From the NCBI GenBank assembly GCA_041677345.1, contig JBAYQE010000009.1, positions 1 to 53,292 of the forward strand: a DNA stretch of 53,292 nucleotides, read 5' to 3'. A program made the position numbers and the translations under genes. Positions 1 to 9,265 of this stretch are shown one piece after another. The DNA comes from JALOAT01 sp041677345 (GTDB lineage Bacteria > Pseudomonadota > Gammaproteobacteria > Thiohalomonadales > Thiohalomonadaceae). The notes below the pieces were generated by a model. The model worked only from the letters and a program-made list of their open reading frames with translations, did not search any database and was not told where the DNA came from. Each line of letters begins with the position of its first letter. Position 1 is the stretch's first letter.

Positions 1-27
1 GCCTTTGCGCCTTTGCGTTGGGCTGTT
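1..27. repeat. Right end of a dispersed inverted-repeat element (truncated by window edge)
   Basis: The first bases read CTTTGCGCCTTTGCGTTGGG followed by CTGTT. The same right-arm sequence occurs at 41849-41866 and 52257-52299. In those two copies it faces an inverted left arm. Here the left arm would lie outside the window. The element sits just upstream of rlhA. Confidence 0.7.
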
Positions 28-110
28 GGGCTGTTGGCTTTCTTCCGCAGGTGCCCGGGCGTTCGATGCGGTAAAATGGCCGTCGCAATCACCCGTGGCC
101 TCAGCCTCCC

Positions 111-2036
111 ATGACTCTCCCCAGCCATCATCTGGAATTGCTCGCCCCGGCGAAGACCGCCGACATCGGCCGCGAGGCCATCCTGCACGGCGCCGACGCG
201 GTCTACATCGGCGGCCCGTTGTTTGGCGCGCGTGCCAATGCAGGCAATTCGGTGGCCGACATCGCCGCTCTTGCCCGCTTCGCCCACCGCTACCATGCCC
301 GCGTGTTCGCCACCCTGAACACCATTCTCCACGACGATGAACTGGAGCCGGCACGACGGCTGGTGTGGGAGCTTTATGATGCCGGCGTGGACGCCCTCAT
401 CGTGCAGGACATGGGCCTGCTCGAACTGGATCTGCCGCCCGTGGCCCTGCATGCCAGTACCCAGACGGACATCCGCACACCGGCCAAGGCCCGCTTCCTG
501 GCGGACGTGGGCTTCTCGCAATTGGTGCTGGCGCGGGAACTTTCCCTGCCCGAGATCCGCGCCATCCATGACGCCACCGATGCCACCCTGGAATATTTCA
601 TTCACGGCGCGTTGTGTGTGGCGTTCTCAGGCCAGTGCTACATCAGTCATGCGCAGACCGGACGCAGCGCCAACCGCGGTGACTGTTCCCAGGCCTGCCG
701 CCTGCCGTACACGCTGACCGATCAGCAGGGGCGGGTGGTGGCGTTCGAAAAGCACCTGCTGTCGCTGAAGGACAACAATCAGAGCGCCAACCTGCGCGCC
801 CTCATTGATGCGGGGGCCCGTTCCTTCAAGATCGAAGGGCGCTACAAGGAAGCGCCTTACGTGAAGAACATCACGGCCCATTACCGTCTGCTGCTCGACC
901 AGATCCTGGAGGAGCGACCGGACCTGGCCCGCTCCTCCAGCGGCCACAGCCGCTTCACTTTCAAACCCGATCCGGACAAGACCTTCCATCGCGGCGCCAC
1001 GGACTACTTCGTCAACGGCCGCGGCGCCGACATCGGTTCCTTCGATGCACCCGCGTTCCGCGGCGTGCCCATCGGCACGGTGATGCGCGTGGGCAGTGAC
1101 TGGTTCGAGATGGAAGCCGCTGAACCCTTGCACAATGGCGACGGCCTCAGCTACATGCGCAAGCGCGAGGTCCTCGGCGCCCGTGCCGATCGCGTGGAGC
1201 AAAGAGGTGCGCTCTGGCGCGTATATCCCAACGAGCGACTGGGGGCGCTGCCCGGCCTCCAGCCCGGCACGGCCATGTATCGCAACCGCGACCAAGCCTG
1301 GGAGCAGGCGCTGTTGAAGAAGTCCGCCGAGCGCCGCATCGTCGTTTCCATGCACCTGTGCGAGACCGCCGATGGACTGGCCCTGACGCTCACGGATGCC
1401 GATGGCTGCAGCGCCACGGCGGAAGCGGCGGTGGTGCTCGAAGCCGCGCAACAGAGGGAGCGTGCGGAGGCCGCGCTGCGGGACAATCTGGCCAAGCTGG
1501 GCAATACGATGTTCGCGCCCGGGGACATCCGTCTCGACTTCAGCCTGCCCCGTTTCGTGCCGGCCTCGGTGGTGAACGGGTTACGGCGCGAGGCCGTGGA
1601 AAGGCTGGAACGTGAGCGCCTGCGCCGATGGCAGCGGCCCCTGCGCAGGGCGGCCGTGGAACCGCCCGTGGCCTATCCCGAAGACACCTTGAGTTACCTG
1701 GCCAACGTGTACAACCACAAGGCACGCGCGTTCTATGCGCGCCACGGCGTTACAGTGATCGATGCCGCCTATGAGGCACACCGGGAAGCGGGGGAGGTGT
1801 CGCTGATGATCACCAAGCACTGCCTGCGTTATTCCTTCAGCTTGTGTCCCAAACAAGCCAAGGGCGTGCAGGGTGTGCAAGGCCAGGTGCGCGCCGAGCC
1901 CATGGTCCTCATGAACGGCGACGACAAGCTCACACTTACCTTCGATTGTCGCGCCTGCGAGATGCACGTGCTGGGCAGGATCCGCAAGCGCGTGCTCAAT
2001 ATGTCGCCGCCGTCCTCCGTGAGCACAACTCCCTAG
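111..2036 (+). CDS. rlhA: 23S rRNA 5-hydroxycytidine C2501 synthase RlhA (U32 peptidase family)
   Basis: 641 residues, close to E. coli RlhA/YdcP (about 650). The N-terminal half is a U32 domain starting ELLAPAKTADIGREAILHGA. The U32 signature (EYFIHGALC, SGQCYIS) spans residues 161-179. The four cysteines C169, C176, C192 and C196 are placed to hold an Fe-S cluster. The C-terminal half is a DUF3656-like domain, and more cysteines occur near the end (CLRYSFSLC, FDCRACEM). Known role of the family: oxygen-independent hydroxylation of a cytidine in 23S rRNA using a prephenate-derived pathway. The length and extra domain favour RlhA over the shorter U32 protein TrhP (YegQ). The ATG at 111 has no strong Shine-Dalgarno. 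The gene converges with the next one. Confidence 0.85.
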   Translation: MTLPSHHLELLAPAKTADIGREAILHGADAVYIGGPLFGARANAGNSVADIAALARFAHRYHARVFATLNTILHDDELEPARRLVWELYDAGVDALIVQDMGLLELDLPPVALHASTQTDIRTPAKARFLADVGFSQLVLARELSLPEIRAIHDATDATLEYFIHGALCVAFSGQCYISHAQTGRSANRGDCSQACRLPYTLTDQQGRVVAFEKHLLSLKDNNQSANLRALIDAGARSFKIEGRYKEAPYVKNITAHYRLLLDQILEERPDLARSSSGHSRFTFKPDPDKTFHRGATDYFVNGRGADIGSFDAPAFRGVPIGTVMRVGSDWFEMEAAEPLHNGDGLSYMRKREVLGARADRVEQRGALWRVYPNERLGALPGLQPGTAMYRNRDQAWEQALLKKSAERRIVVSMHLCETADGLALTLTDADGCSATAEAAVVLEAAQQRERAEAALRDNLAKLGNTMFAPGDIRLDFSLPRFVPASVVNGLRREAVERLERERLRRWQRPLRRAAVEPPVAYPEDTLSYLANVYNHKARAFYARHGVTVIDAAYEAHREAGEVSLMITKHCLRYSFSLCPKQAKGVQGVQGQVRAEPMVLMNGDDKLTLTFDCRACEMHVLGRIRKRVLNMSPPSSVSTTP

Positions 2037-2094
2037 TCGGTCACAGGTGTCGCGTGCCAGCGGAATCAAAGGCAGATCGGGAGTCTGCTCAAGT

Positions 2095-2907
2095 TCAGGC
2101 GGCAATGGTGCCCGGGATGCGATAGTGGCTCTGGTCGAGGAGGTCGGTGCCGCACTGGAGAGTCTCGAACCAGTTGAGGAAACGACTGACCATGGCCTTG
2201 CCCTGGAACAGGGCGCCATGCTGCGGGACGATCATCTCCACGTCCAGGTTACGCACCATGTTCACCCAGTAGCGGCACACCTTATTGGAAGCCATGTAAC
2301 GCTTGTGGAAGGCGTCCATGGTGTTCACGTGCGCCTCGAAATCCGTGACGGGACGACTGCAGAGATCGTCGCTGACGAAGGATGCTCCCACATCACCGGT
2401 AAACAGGATCTTGCTCACCGGGTCGTAGAAATGGAAGTTGCCTTCCGAGTGCAGGAAATGTGCAGGAAGTGCCTTGAATGAAGCGCCACCGATATTGATG
2501 TCCATACCTTCGTCGGGAATACCGATGAGCCGGCCACGCGTGGCGCCCGGGGTACAGAAGTGCGGCACGAAACGCTTCCATAGATTGGGGACAATCACCT
2601 TGCAATGGGTGCCCACCAGCCACTTGTTCAGGGACGCCACGATGTCGGGGTCCTGGTGTGAAGCGATCACGTAATCCAGGTTTTTGGGGAACACGTAATC
2701 ACTGATGCCCATGAACAGGCGCGTGTAGGTGAGGTTCCCGCCCGGATCGATGAGTGCCGCATGTTCGTTGTTGACGATCAGGAATTGATTGGCCTGCACG
2801 CTCTCACAGGCATTTCCTTCGCTGTTCTTGTCATCGGATTCGCAGCTGACCAGATCAGGGAAAGCGATGCACTTGTGGCTGCGGTTGTCGAAGAGAGTGA
2901 TGGGCAT
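2095..2907 (-). CDS. Oxygen-binding diiron protein (ODP-type metallo-beta-lactamase fold)
   Basis: 270 residues with a metallo-beta-lactamase fold. The metal-ligand pattern is that of flavodiiron proteins: H84-x-D86-x-D88 (HQDPD), H153, D172 (TGD) and H230 (PQHG). The spacings of about 69, 19 and 58 residues match the flavodiiron core. There is no flavodoxin or rubredoxin domain, so it resembles the stand-alone ODP group. Members studied elsewhere bind O2 at a diiron site and often act as oxygen sensors in signalling. The N-terminal region carries several cysteines (C13, C22, C34). No signal peptide, so cytoplasmic. The gene is alone and converges with rlhA. Function as sensor rather than NO/O2 reductase is inferred from the missing flavin domain. 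Confidence 0.7.
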   Translation of the reverse strand: MPITLFDNRSHKCIAFPDLVSCESDDKNSEGNACESVQANQFLIVNNEHAALIDPGGNLTYTRLFMGISDYVFPKNLDYVIASHQDPDIVASLNKWLVGTHCKVIVPNLWKRFVPHFCTPGATRGRLIGIPDEGMDINIGGASFKALPAHFLHSEGNFHFYDPVSKILFTGDVGASFVSDDLCSRPVTDFEAHVNTMDAFHKRYMASNKVCRYWVNMVRNLDVEMIVPQHGALFQGKAMVSRFLNWFETLQCGTDLLDQSHYRIPGTIAA

Positions 2908-3492
2908 GTGGTTTCGCTATTCGGCTAATGAGTGACCTTAAGAAGAGGTCTAAGAGCGGTCTAGTATACCGGGTACTGCCGTGTTGATCCCGCGGAAGAT
3001 GTATTACCTATCGCTTATAGACGGCCTGCATCACCCGATGCGCAGGACAGCGGAATCACAAAAAACCATACGGGTAAAGCGTGAATAGCACGTGCCTGGC
3101 GGTTTGAACTCCAGTTGTCGGCAGGCCAGTGGCTTTTTTTTGGAGTGCGTGAGCTTGCCCGCTTTGGAGCCCGGTGGTGATGCTAGTGTGGGGTGTACTG
3201 GCGGGCATCCGCATCGGGGCGCTGCGGTTACCGCCGCGATGCCAGTTGCTCCAGGTTTCGTGCCCTTCGCCCGCATCGCATTGGGCCGGTGACGCGGAGC
3301 CACGGCGTGTGGCGGGCGTGCGCGCAGCGGTCAAGGGTTACCTTGCTGTATTCATCGGCGTACCTGCATGCATGGACGGCGAGGCTTGCGTTTCTTTGCA
3401 CTTCATCGCGCGCACGCAAACCACGTTTGCACGCCCACCGCGTAGATTGGACCCGTACCCGCACACCGGGATGACTACGAAAGGGGTTCAAC
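2908..3492. other. 585-base intergenic stretch, no gene seen
   Basis: This region separates the divergent ODP-type gene and the spy-like gene. Open frames here are short, overlap in several phases and show no protein-like composition. There is a T8 run at 3134-3141 but only a 3-bp stem before it. It probably holds the promoters of both flanking genes. Nothing else was recognised. Confidence 0.5.
2963..2968 (-). promoter_or_regulatory. Possible -10 element for the ODP-type gene
   Basis: TATACT on the minus strand lies about 55 bases upstream of the ATG. No convincing -35 hexamer is seen at the usual spacing, so this is tentative. Confidence 0.25.
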
Positions 3493-3942
3493 ATGAAACG
3501 CAATCACCGCATCATCGGTGCACTCGCGATGGGCGCCGTGCTCACCGCGGGTGCCGGCTCTGCCCTGGCTTTTGGCCCTGGTGGCTGTGACCGCATGGGT
3601 CTGGCGGGCGGAAGTGCCATGGCCGCCGTCTATCGCCTGGACGATCTAACGCCTGACCAGAAGGAAAAGCTCAAGGCCGTACGTGACAAGGTACGCAAGC
3701 AGCAGAACACGTGGCGCGAGGACCGCCAGGCGCTGAACGATGCCCTGCTTGAAGGTGCCGACGCCACGGCCTTGCAACCGCTGGCCGAGAAGCAGGGAAA
3801 GCACGTGACCGAGCGCATCATGCTGCGCGCACAGATGCGCGACGAGGTCAACGCCATCCTCACCGAGGCGCAGCGTGCACAGCTCGACACCATGGTGCAG
3901 TCACGCGGGCGCCGCGGCGGCGGGCCTTGCATGGGCAGATGA
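3493..3942 (+). CDS. Spy/CpxP-family periplasmic stress protein
   Basis: 149 residues with a clear Sec signal peptide (KRNHRI, then a hydrophobic stretch ending near SALA, about residue 26). The mature part is helical and charged. It carries two LTxxQ-type motifs typical of Spy/CpxP: LTPDQ near residue 53 and LTEAQ near 128. Relatives are periplasmic chaperones or modulators of envelope stress sensing, and some bind metals. The tail is rich in Arg and Gly and ends in CMGR. The ATG follows AAAGGGG at good spacing. A CpxAR-like pair occurs 23 kb away in this window; control by it is only a guess. A strong hairpin follows the gene, so it is probably transcribed alone. Confidence 0.8.
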   Translation: MKRNHRIIGALAMGAVLTAGAGSALAFGPGGCDRMGLAGGSAMAAVYRLDDLTPDQKEKLKAVRDKVRKQQNTWREDRQALNDALLEGADATALQPLAEKQGKHVTERIMLRAQMRDEVNAILTEAQRAQLDTMVQSRGRRGGGPCMGR

Positions 3943-3965
3943 CCCCGGTCACTGACAGGGCATCA

Positions 3966-3997
3966 GAATCCGGGCACGGGAAATCCGGCCCGGATTC
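3966..3997 (+). terminator. Hairpin after the spy-like gene
   Basis: A perfect 10-bp stem, GAATCCGGGC paired with GCCCGGATTC, encloses a 12-base loop. AGTTTCC follows. It begins about 24 bases after the stop codon of the spy-like gene. Confidence 0.6.
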
Positions 3998-4202
3998 AGT
4001 TTCCGCCTCCAGGCGCAACACCACGGATTTGGGGCACGTCGCCTCCTGGCATCAACCCATCGGATCACGCATCTGCCGGCCTGCCCACCGGTCCGCAGCA
4101 AATTCTCCGCGTACTCCCCGTTGATGCCCTTCGTCCCGTTTAATTCCTGATCCCGATCGCACTACAATTCCGTCACGCGCCTTCGGAAACTACCCCTGCG
4201 CC

Positions 4203-6569
4203 GTGACTGCCCTCCATAGGAAACTGCTGCGCGACTTCTGGCAGATGCGCGGGTCGGCCGTGGCCATCGCCATGGTGCTGGCGGCAGGTGTGGCCACCTT
4301 CATGATGTTTCTCACCACGCTCGATTCGCTGCAATTGAGCCTGGAGAGTTTCTACCGTAATTACCGCTTTGCCGAGGTGTTCGCGCCGCTCAAGCGCGCA
4401 CCGGAAAGCCTGCGTGCACGCATCGAGGAACTGCCGGGCGTGGCGCGGGTGGACACCCGTGTGGTCACCTACGTGACCGTGGACATTCCGGGATTCCGCG
4501 AGCCGGTCACGGGCCTCATCACCTCCATTCCTGACGAAGGCGAGGCGCCGCTGAACCGGCTCTATTTCATGAGTGGCCGGGGCGTGGATCCGGCACGCGA
4601 CGACGAGATCGTGGTGAGCCAGGCCTTCGCCGAGGCGCACGGGTTTCGCCTGGGGGACCGGCTTGCCGTGATTCTCCGCGGCACCCGCAAGGAGTTCGTC
4701 ATCGTGGGCACCGCGGTGTCGCCCGAGTACATCCACCAGTTGCGCCCGGGCGGCCTGTTTCCGGACTACCAACGCTTCGGTGTGTTCTGGATGGCGCGCA
4801 CGCCGCTCGCCGCGGCCAACGACTTGGAGGGGGCGTTCAATCATGTGGTGCTTGGCCTGGCGCCGGGTGCGCAGGTCCTGGACGTGATCGATCGCCTGGA
4901 CACGTTGCTCGTGCCCTATGGCGGCACCGGCGCCATCGATCGCGAGGACCAGCCGTCCCATCGTTTCCTGGTGCAGGAACTGCGCACGCTCGCCAGCCTG
5001 GTGGGCGTGTTTCCCTCAATCTTCATGGGCGTGGCGGCCTTTCTTCTGCACGTGGTGCTCAATCGCCTGGTCGGGACCCAGCGCGATGAAATTGCCGCCC
5101 TCAAGGCCTTCGGCTACGGCAATGCCCGCATCGCCGCACACTATGTGCAGATGGTGCTGCTGATCGTCGCGTTCGGGGCCGGCCTCGGCGTCGTCGTCGG
5201 CGCGGTGCTGGGTTTCTGGTTCAGCAACATCTATCAGGACCTGTTCGAGCTTCCCTTTCTGAATTTTCACGTGGCGCCGGGATTCGTGTTGGCTGCATTT
5301 GCCATCAGCGCGGGCGCGGGACTGCTGGGTGCGCTGGCCGCGGTGCGCGCGGCGGCACGCATGCGCCCGGCCGAGGCCATGCGGCCTGAGGCGCCGGCGC
5401 TCTATCACACCACGCTGGTGGAGCGCCTGGGCCTGCAGCGGATCATGGGCGCGCCCACCCGCATGATCCTGCGCCACCTGGGCAACCGGCCGTACAAGTC
5501 CCTGATGTCGGTGATCGGCGTGGCCTTCGCGGTGGGTATCCTGATGACCGGCCGCTTCCAGGGTGACTCGGTCACCCATTCCATGTACCTGCAGTTCGGC
5601 CTCGGTCAGCGTGAGGATGTGTCGCTCAGTTTCATCGAGCCTACCTCGCGCCGCGCGCTGTACGGCCTGGAGAGCCTGCCGGGCGTGCACTACGGTGAGG
5701 TGTTTCGCTGGGTGCCGGTGCGCCTGCACCACGAGCACCGCCGCTATCGCACCGCCATGGTGGGACTGGAACCCGGCGGTGAGTTGCAACGCGTCATCGA
5801 TGAGCTTGCGCTGCGCCCCGTGGCTTTGCCGCCGGAAGGGATTGTCATCAATGATTTCCTCAGCCGGCAGCTGGGCGTGCAGGCCGGCGACGTCCTCACC
5901 GTGGAGTTCCTCGACGGGCGCCGGCCCGTGCGGCAGGTGCCGGTGGCGGCTGTGGTGCCGAAGCTGCTGGGCGCGTTCACCTACATGAACCTGGAGGCGC
6001 TCAACCGCATCCTGCGGGAGGGGCACGCCATCACTGGTGTGATGCTCGCCATCGATCAGGCCCATGCCGACGAGATCTACGCGCGCATCAAGGAGATTCC
6101 GCGTATCTCGGGCATCGGCATCCGCGAGCACGAGATCGCGAATTTCCACGAGACCATGGACGAGACCATGCTGTTCTTCACCTTCGTGGCCAGCGTGTTC
6201 TCCACCATCATCGCCCTGGGCATCGTCTACAACGCCGCGCGCATCACCCTCACCGAGCGCAGCCGCGAGTTGGCCAGCCTGCGCGTACTCGGTTTCACGC
6301 GCGGGGAGATTTCGTACGTGCTGCTGGGTGAACTGGCGCTGCTGGTGCTGGCGGCCATTCCCCTGGGGCTCGCCATCGGCTACGGCTTGTGTTGGTATAT
6401 CGCCCGCGCCGTCGACAATGAATTGTACCGAGTGCCCCTGGTCATCGAGCCGGACACCTATGCCTTCGCCGTCACGGTGGTGCTGCTGGCGGCCGCCGCG
6501 TCGGCCTTCGCGGTGCGCAGGCGGCTCGATCACCTGGATCTCATCAGCGTTCTGAAAACGAGGGAATGA
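4203..6569 (+). CDS. ABC transporter permease, two FtsX (MacB-type) domains
   Basis: 788 residues with GTG as the probable start. One N-terminal membrane segment (about 16-38) precedes a large periplasmic domain. The first FtsX block lies around 265-405 (three helices, with the family-typical QRDEIAALKAFGYGN). A second single helix and periplasmic domain follow. The second FtsX block lies around 655-780 (ITLTERSRELASLRVLGFTR). This duplicated layout is that of lipoprotein/macrolide/peptide exporter permeases. The stop overlaps the start of the next gene (ATGA), which encodes the membrane-fusion partner. No ABC ATPase gene is adjacent, although one is expected for this family. The substrate is unknown. 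Confidence 0.85.
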   Translation: MTALHRKLLRDFWQMRGSAVAIAMVLAAGVATFMMFLTTLDSLQLSLESFYRNYRFAEVFAPLKRAPESLRARIEELPGVARVDTRVVTYVTVDIPGFREPVTGLITSIPDEGEAPLNRLYFMSGRGVDPARDDEIVVSQAFAEAHGFRLGDRLAVILRGTRKEFVIVGTAVSPEYIHQLRPGGLFPDYQRFGVFWMARTPLAAANDLEGAFNHVVLGLAPGAQVLDVIDRLDTLLVPYGGTGAIDREDQPSHRFLVQELRTLASLVGVFPSIFMGVAAFLLHVVLNRLVGTQRDEIAALKAFGYGNARIAAHYVQMVLLIVAFGAGLGVVVGAVLGFWFSNIYQDLFELPFLNFHVAPGFVLAAFAISAGAGLLGALAAVRAAARMRPAEAMRPEAPALYHTTLVERLGLQRIMGAPTRMILRHLGNRPYKSLMSVIGVAFAVGILMTGRFQGDSVTHSMYLQFGLGQREDVSLSFIEPTSRRALYGLESLPGVHYGEVFRWVPVRLHHEHRRYRTAMVGLEPGGELQRVIDELALRPVALPPEGIVINDFLSRQLGVQAGDVLTVEFLDGRRPVRQVPVAAVVPKLLGAFTYMNLEALNRILREGHAITGVMLAIDQAHADEIYARIKEIPRISGIGIREHEIANFHETMDETMLFFTFVASVFSTIIALGIVYNAARITLTERSRELASLRVLGFTRGEISYVLLGELALLVLAAIPLGLAIGYGLCWYIARAVDNELYRVPLVIEPDTYAFAVTVVLLAAAASAFAVRRRLDHLDLISVLKTRE

Positions 6570-7771
6570 TGCAGGCGCGTACGCGCAGACGAATCATCTG
6601 GACCGGACTGCTGGTAATCATCGCCGGCGGGCTGGTGTGGGGCTACTGGCCGCGCGCGCGACCGGTGGAAGCGGCCCAGGCAAGTCGGGCGCCCTTGCAG
6701 GTGACCGTGGAGGAGGAGGGCAGGACGCGGGTCATCGATCGCTTCGTGATCTCGGCGCCCGTGGCGGGTTATGCGCGACGTATCGAGCTGAAGGTGGGCG
6801 ATGCGGTGGCGAGGGCGGCGCCGCTGGTGTGGATTGAACCGCCGCGCGCCGGCGTGCTCGACCCGCGCACGCGGGCGGCGGCGGAGGCGCGGGTCGCGGC
6901 CGCCGAAGCGGCCTTGCTGCGCTCGCGGCAACAGGCCCGGGCCGCGGCCAGCGAGGCGGACTTCGCGCGCCGGGAACTGCAACGCATTCGCCAGCTGGCC
7001 GAGGACAACCTGGTATCGCGCGAGGCGGAAGATCAGGCCCGCGTGCGACAGCAGACCGCCGAGGCTGCGGGACGCTCGGCCGAATTTGCCGTGCAGGTGG
7101 CAAGTCATGAACTGGAGGCGGCGCGCACTGCCCTGCGTTACGCCGATCCGTCCACCACACCGGCCGGCGAGCCCATCGCCGTGAGCTCGCCCGTGGACGG
7201 CAGCGTGCTGCGCGTGCTGCGGGAAAGCGAAGGACTGGTGGGTGCCGGACAGGCGCTGATCGAGGTGGGCGACCCGGCAGCGCTCGAAGCCGTGGTGGAC
7301 GTGCTTTCCAGCGACGCCGTGCGCATCGCCCCCGGCATGCGCGTGCTGTTCGAGCGCTGGGGCAGCGGTGCGGCGGTGGAAGGCCGCGTGCGCCGGGTGG
7401 AGCCCGTGGGCTTCACCAAGATCTCGGCACTGGGCGTGGAGGAACAGCGCGTGAACGTAATCGCCGACTTCACCTCACCCCGCGCGCAGTGGGAACGCCT
7501 GGGCGACGGTTATCGCGTGGAGGCGCGCTTCATCGTCTGGGAGGCGGACGACGTGCTGCAGATACCCACCAGCGCCCTGTTCCGCGTAGACGGCGCGTGG
7601 GCAGTGTTCGTCATCGAGGACGGCCGTGCCAAGCGCCGCAACGTCACCATCGGCCAGCGCGGCGGCGTCCAGGTGCAGGTGCTGAGCGGCCTGGAACAAG
7701 GCGAGGTGGTTATTACCCACCCCGACAACACCCTCGCAGACGGTGTCGCGGTCGCTGTCACCCGGCAGTGA
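6566..7771 (+). CDS. Periplasmic adaptor (HlyD/membrane-fusion protein) of an ABC exporter
   Basis: 401 residues. An N-terminal membrane anchor (about 10-28) is followed by a beta-barrel/lipoyl segment, then an Ala/Arg/Glu-rich coiled-coil hairpin (about 100-195). The second lipoyl half follows (AVSSPVDGSVLRV). The C-terminal part resembles RND/MacA adaptors (VLQIPTSALFRVDGAWAVFV). Such proteins bridge an inner-membrane transporter to the outer membrane. It overlaps the permease gene by 4 bases, so the two are co-translated. Confidence 0.85.
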   Translation: MMQARTRRRIIWTGLLVIIAGGLVWGYWPRARPVEAAQASRAPLQVTVEEEGRTRVIDRFVISAPVAGYARRIELKVGDAVARAAPLVWIEPPRAGVLDPRTRAAAEARVAAAEAALLRSRQQARAAASEADFARRELQRIRQLAEDNLVSREAEDQARVRQQTAEAAGRSAEFAVQVASHELEAARTALRYADPSTTPAGEPIAVSSPVDGSVLRVLRESEGLVGAGQALIEVGDPAALEAVVDVLSSDAVRIAPGMRVLFERWGSGAAVEGRVRRVEPVGFTKISALGVEEQRVNVIADFTSPRAQWERLGDGYRVEARFIVWEADDVLQIPTSALFRVDGAWAVFVIEDGRAKRRNVTIGQRGGVQVQVLSGLEQGEVVITHPDNTLADGVAVAVTRQ

Positions 7772-7858
7772 ACGGGCCGGGTGAGCCGACACGAGAGCGT
7801 GGGAGATGATTCCCGGCAAATCGGCAGGTTTGCGGCCGATGGGAGACAGGCGGACAAT

Positions 7859-8689
7859 ATGCCATCCCCGACTCCGGTTCCCCCCATGCGACTCAACAAG
7901 TTCATCAGCGAAACCGGCGTCTGCTCGCGGCGGGAGGCAGATGTGTGGATCGAGACGGGGCGGGTGACGGTCAATGGCGCCAGGGCGAGGCTCGGCACGC
8001 AGGTGAACGCGGGCGATGAAGTCCGCCTGGACGGACGGGTGGTCGGCGCCAAGCGCCAACCCGTATACATTGTCCTCAACAAGCCCGTCGGCATCACCTG
8101 CACCAGCGAGCGTCACGTGCCAGGCAACATCATCGATTTCGTGGGGCATGCTGAACGCATCTTCCCCATCGGACGACTCGACAAGGATTCCGATGGCCTC
8201 ATCCTGCTCACCAACAACGGTGACATCGTCAACGAGATCCTGCGTTCGGAGCACAACCACGAAAAGGAATACGTGGTGACCGTGGACAGGCCTGTCACTG
8301 AGGGATTTCTCAGCGGCATGGCGGGCGGTGTGCGCATCCTCGGCACGAGCACCAAGCCGTGCAGCGTGACGCGCATGGGCAAGAACGTGTTCCGCATCAT
8401 CCTCACCCAGGGGCTCAATCGCCAGATCCGGCGCATGTGTGAGGTGTTCGGCTACGATGTGCGCCGGCTGCAGCGCGTGCGCATCATCAACGTGCGCCTC
8501 GGCAACCTCAAACCGGGCCATTGGCGCAATCTCACGGAAACGGAACTGAAGGGATTGCTGCCCAAACAGGAGGTACGCAAGCAGGCGTTTGCGCCGGAGC
8601 CATCCACGGCGGGTACGGCACCGGCGTGTCCTGCTGTCGGTAGCAGGCACCGGCGGGTGCATCGAGCGCAGGCAAAAGGGAAGCGCTGA
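7859..8689 (+). CDS. rluF: 23S rRNA pseudouridine synthase RluF
   Basis: 276 residues from the ATG at 7859, which has GGGAGACAGG about 8 bases upstream. An earlier in-frame start at 7781 would add residues without family resemblance. The N-terminal S4 RNA-binding domain starts RLNKFISETGVCSRREAD. The RsuA/RluB/E/F catalytic domain follows, with GRLDKDSDGL holding the catalytic Asp and GLNRQIRRMCE near the end. The match to E. coli RluF (target U2604) is close through the core. The tail is basic and low in complexity, as in that protein. Confidence 0.88.
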   Translation: MPSPTPVPPMRLNKFISETGVCSRREADVWIETGRVTVNGARARLGTQVNAGDEVRLDGRVVGAKRQPVYIVLNKPVGITCTSERHVPGNIIDFVGHAERIFPIGRLDKDSDGLILLTNNGDIVNEILRSEHNHEKEYVVTVDRPVTEGFLSGMAGGVRILGTSTKPCSVTRMGKNVFRIILTQGLNRQIRRMCEVFGYDVRRLQRVRIINVRLGNLKPGHWRNLTETELKGLLPKQEVRKQAFAPEPSTAGTAPACPAVGSRHRRVHRAQAKGKR

Positions 8690-8690
8690 G

Positions 8691-9137
8691 ATGCGTATCT
8701 GGGTCGATGCCGATGCCTGTCCGGCAGCAATCAAGGAAATCCTGTTCCGCGCCGCCGTACGGGCGCAGGTAGTCCTGACGCTGGTGGCCAACAAACCCAT
8801 GCACACGCCGCCCTCACGATTCATCCGGCGCATGCAGGTGGCCGCAGGCTTCGATATGGCGGATGATCGTATCACCTGCGAAGTGCGGGACGGCGATCTG
8901 GTCATCACGGCCGACATTCCCCTGGCCGCCCGCGTGATTGAACGCGGGGCCCATGTCCTCAGTCCACGCGGTGAACCATTCGACGTGGACAACATCCGTG
9001 AACGCCTGTCCATGCGCGACTTCATGAGCGGGTTGCGCGAGAGCGGCGTCCAGACCGGCGGTCCGGCTGCACTATCGCAGGCAGACCGTCAGGCCTTCGC
9101 GAATCATCTCGATCGATTCCTTGCGCACCGAGTGTGA
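8691..9137 (+). CDS. YaiI/YqxD family protein (UPF0178, DUF188)
   Basis: 148 residues starting MRIWVDADACP. The family has a PIN/NYN-like nuclease fold with acidic residues near the N terminus (WVDADACPAAIKE) and in DLVITADIPLAA. Relatives are about 150 residues. The start is one base after the rluF stop, so the pair is probably an operon. The exact biochemical role of the family is not established. Confidence 0.85.
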   Translation: MRIWVDADACPAAIKEILFRAAVRAQVVLTLVANKPMHTPPSRFIRRMQVAAGFDMADDRITCEVRDGDLVITADIPLAARVIERGAHVLSPRGEPFDVDNIRERLSMRDFMSGLRESGVQTGGPAALSQADRQAFANHLDRFLAHRV

Positions 9138-9265
9138 AGACGCTGAAGGCGTTGTGCCCCGTCGGGGTGTCAGCAGGTCAGGCGGCGTCTAGCTCGTGAC
9201 ACGAAAAACGGAGGAGGCCCAGAGATCCCGGCTCGGGATAAAAAATCGCAATCGCTGATCGGCAC

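Noticed and set aside
3121..3141. T8 run as an intrinsic terminator
   Set aside because: Only a 3-bp stem precedes the T-run and no gene on that strand ends nearby.
5016..6533. A 505-codon open frame on the minus strand inside the ABC permease gene
   Set aside because: It is rich in His, Gln, Arg and Gly, matches no family and is the mirror of a well-supported membrane protein. High GC creates such frames.
7475..9025. A 516-codon minus-strand frame across the adaptor gene, rluF and the YaiI-like gene
   Set aside because: It spans three convincing plus-strand genes and has no protein-like motifs.
9222..9246. ATCCCG/CGGGAT hairpin with A6 as a terminator of the three-gene module
   Set aside because: For the minus-strand transcript the T-run comes before the stem, the wrong order; on the plus strand A-residues follow, not T.
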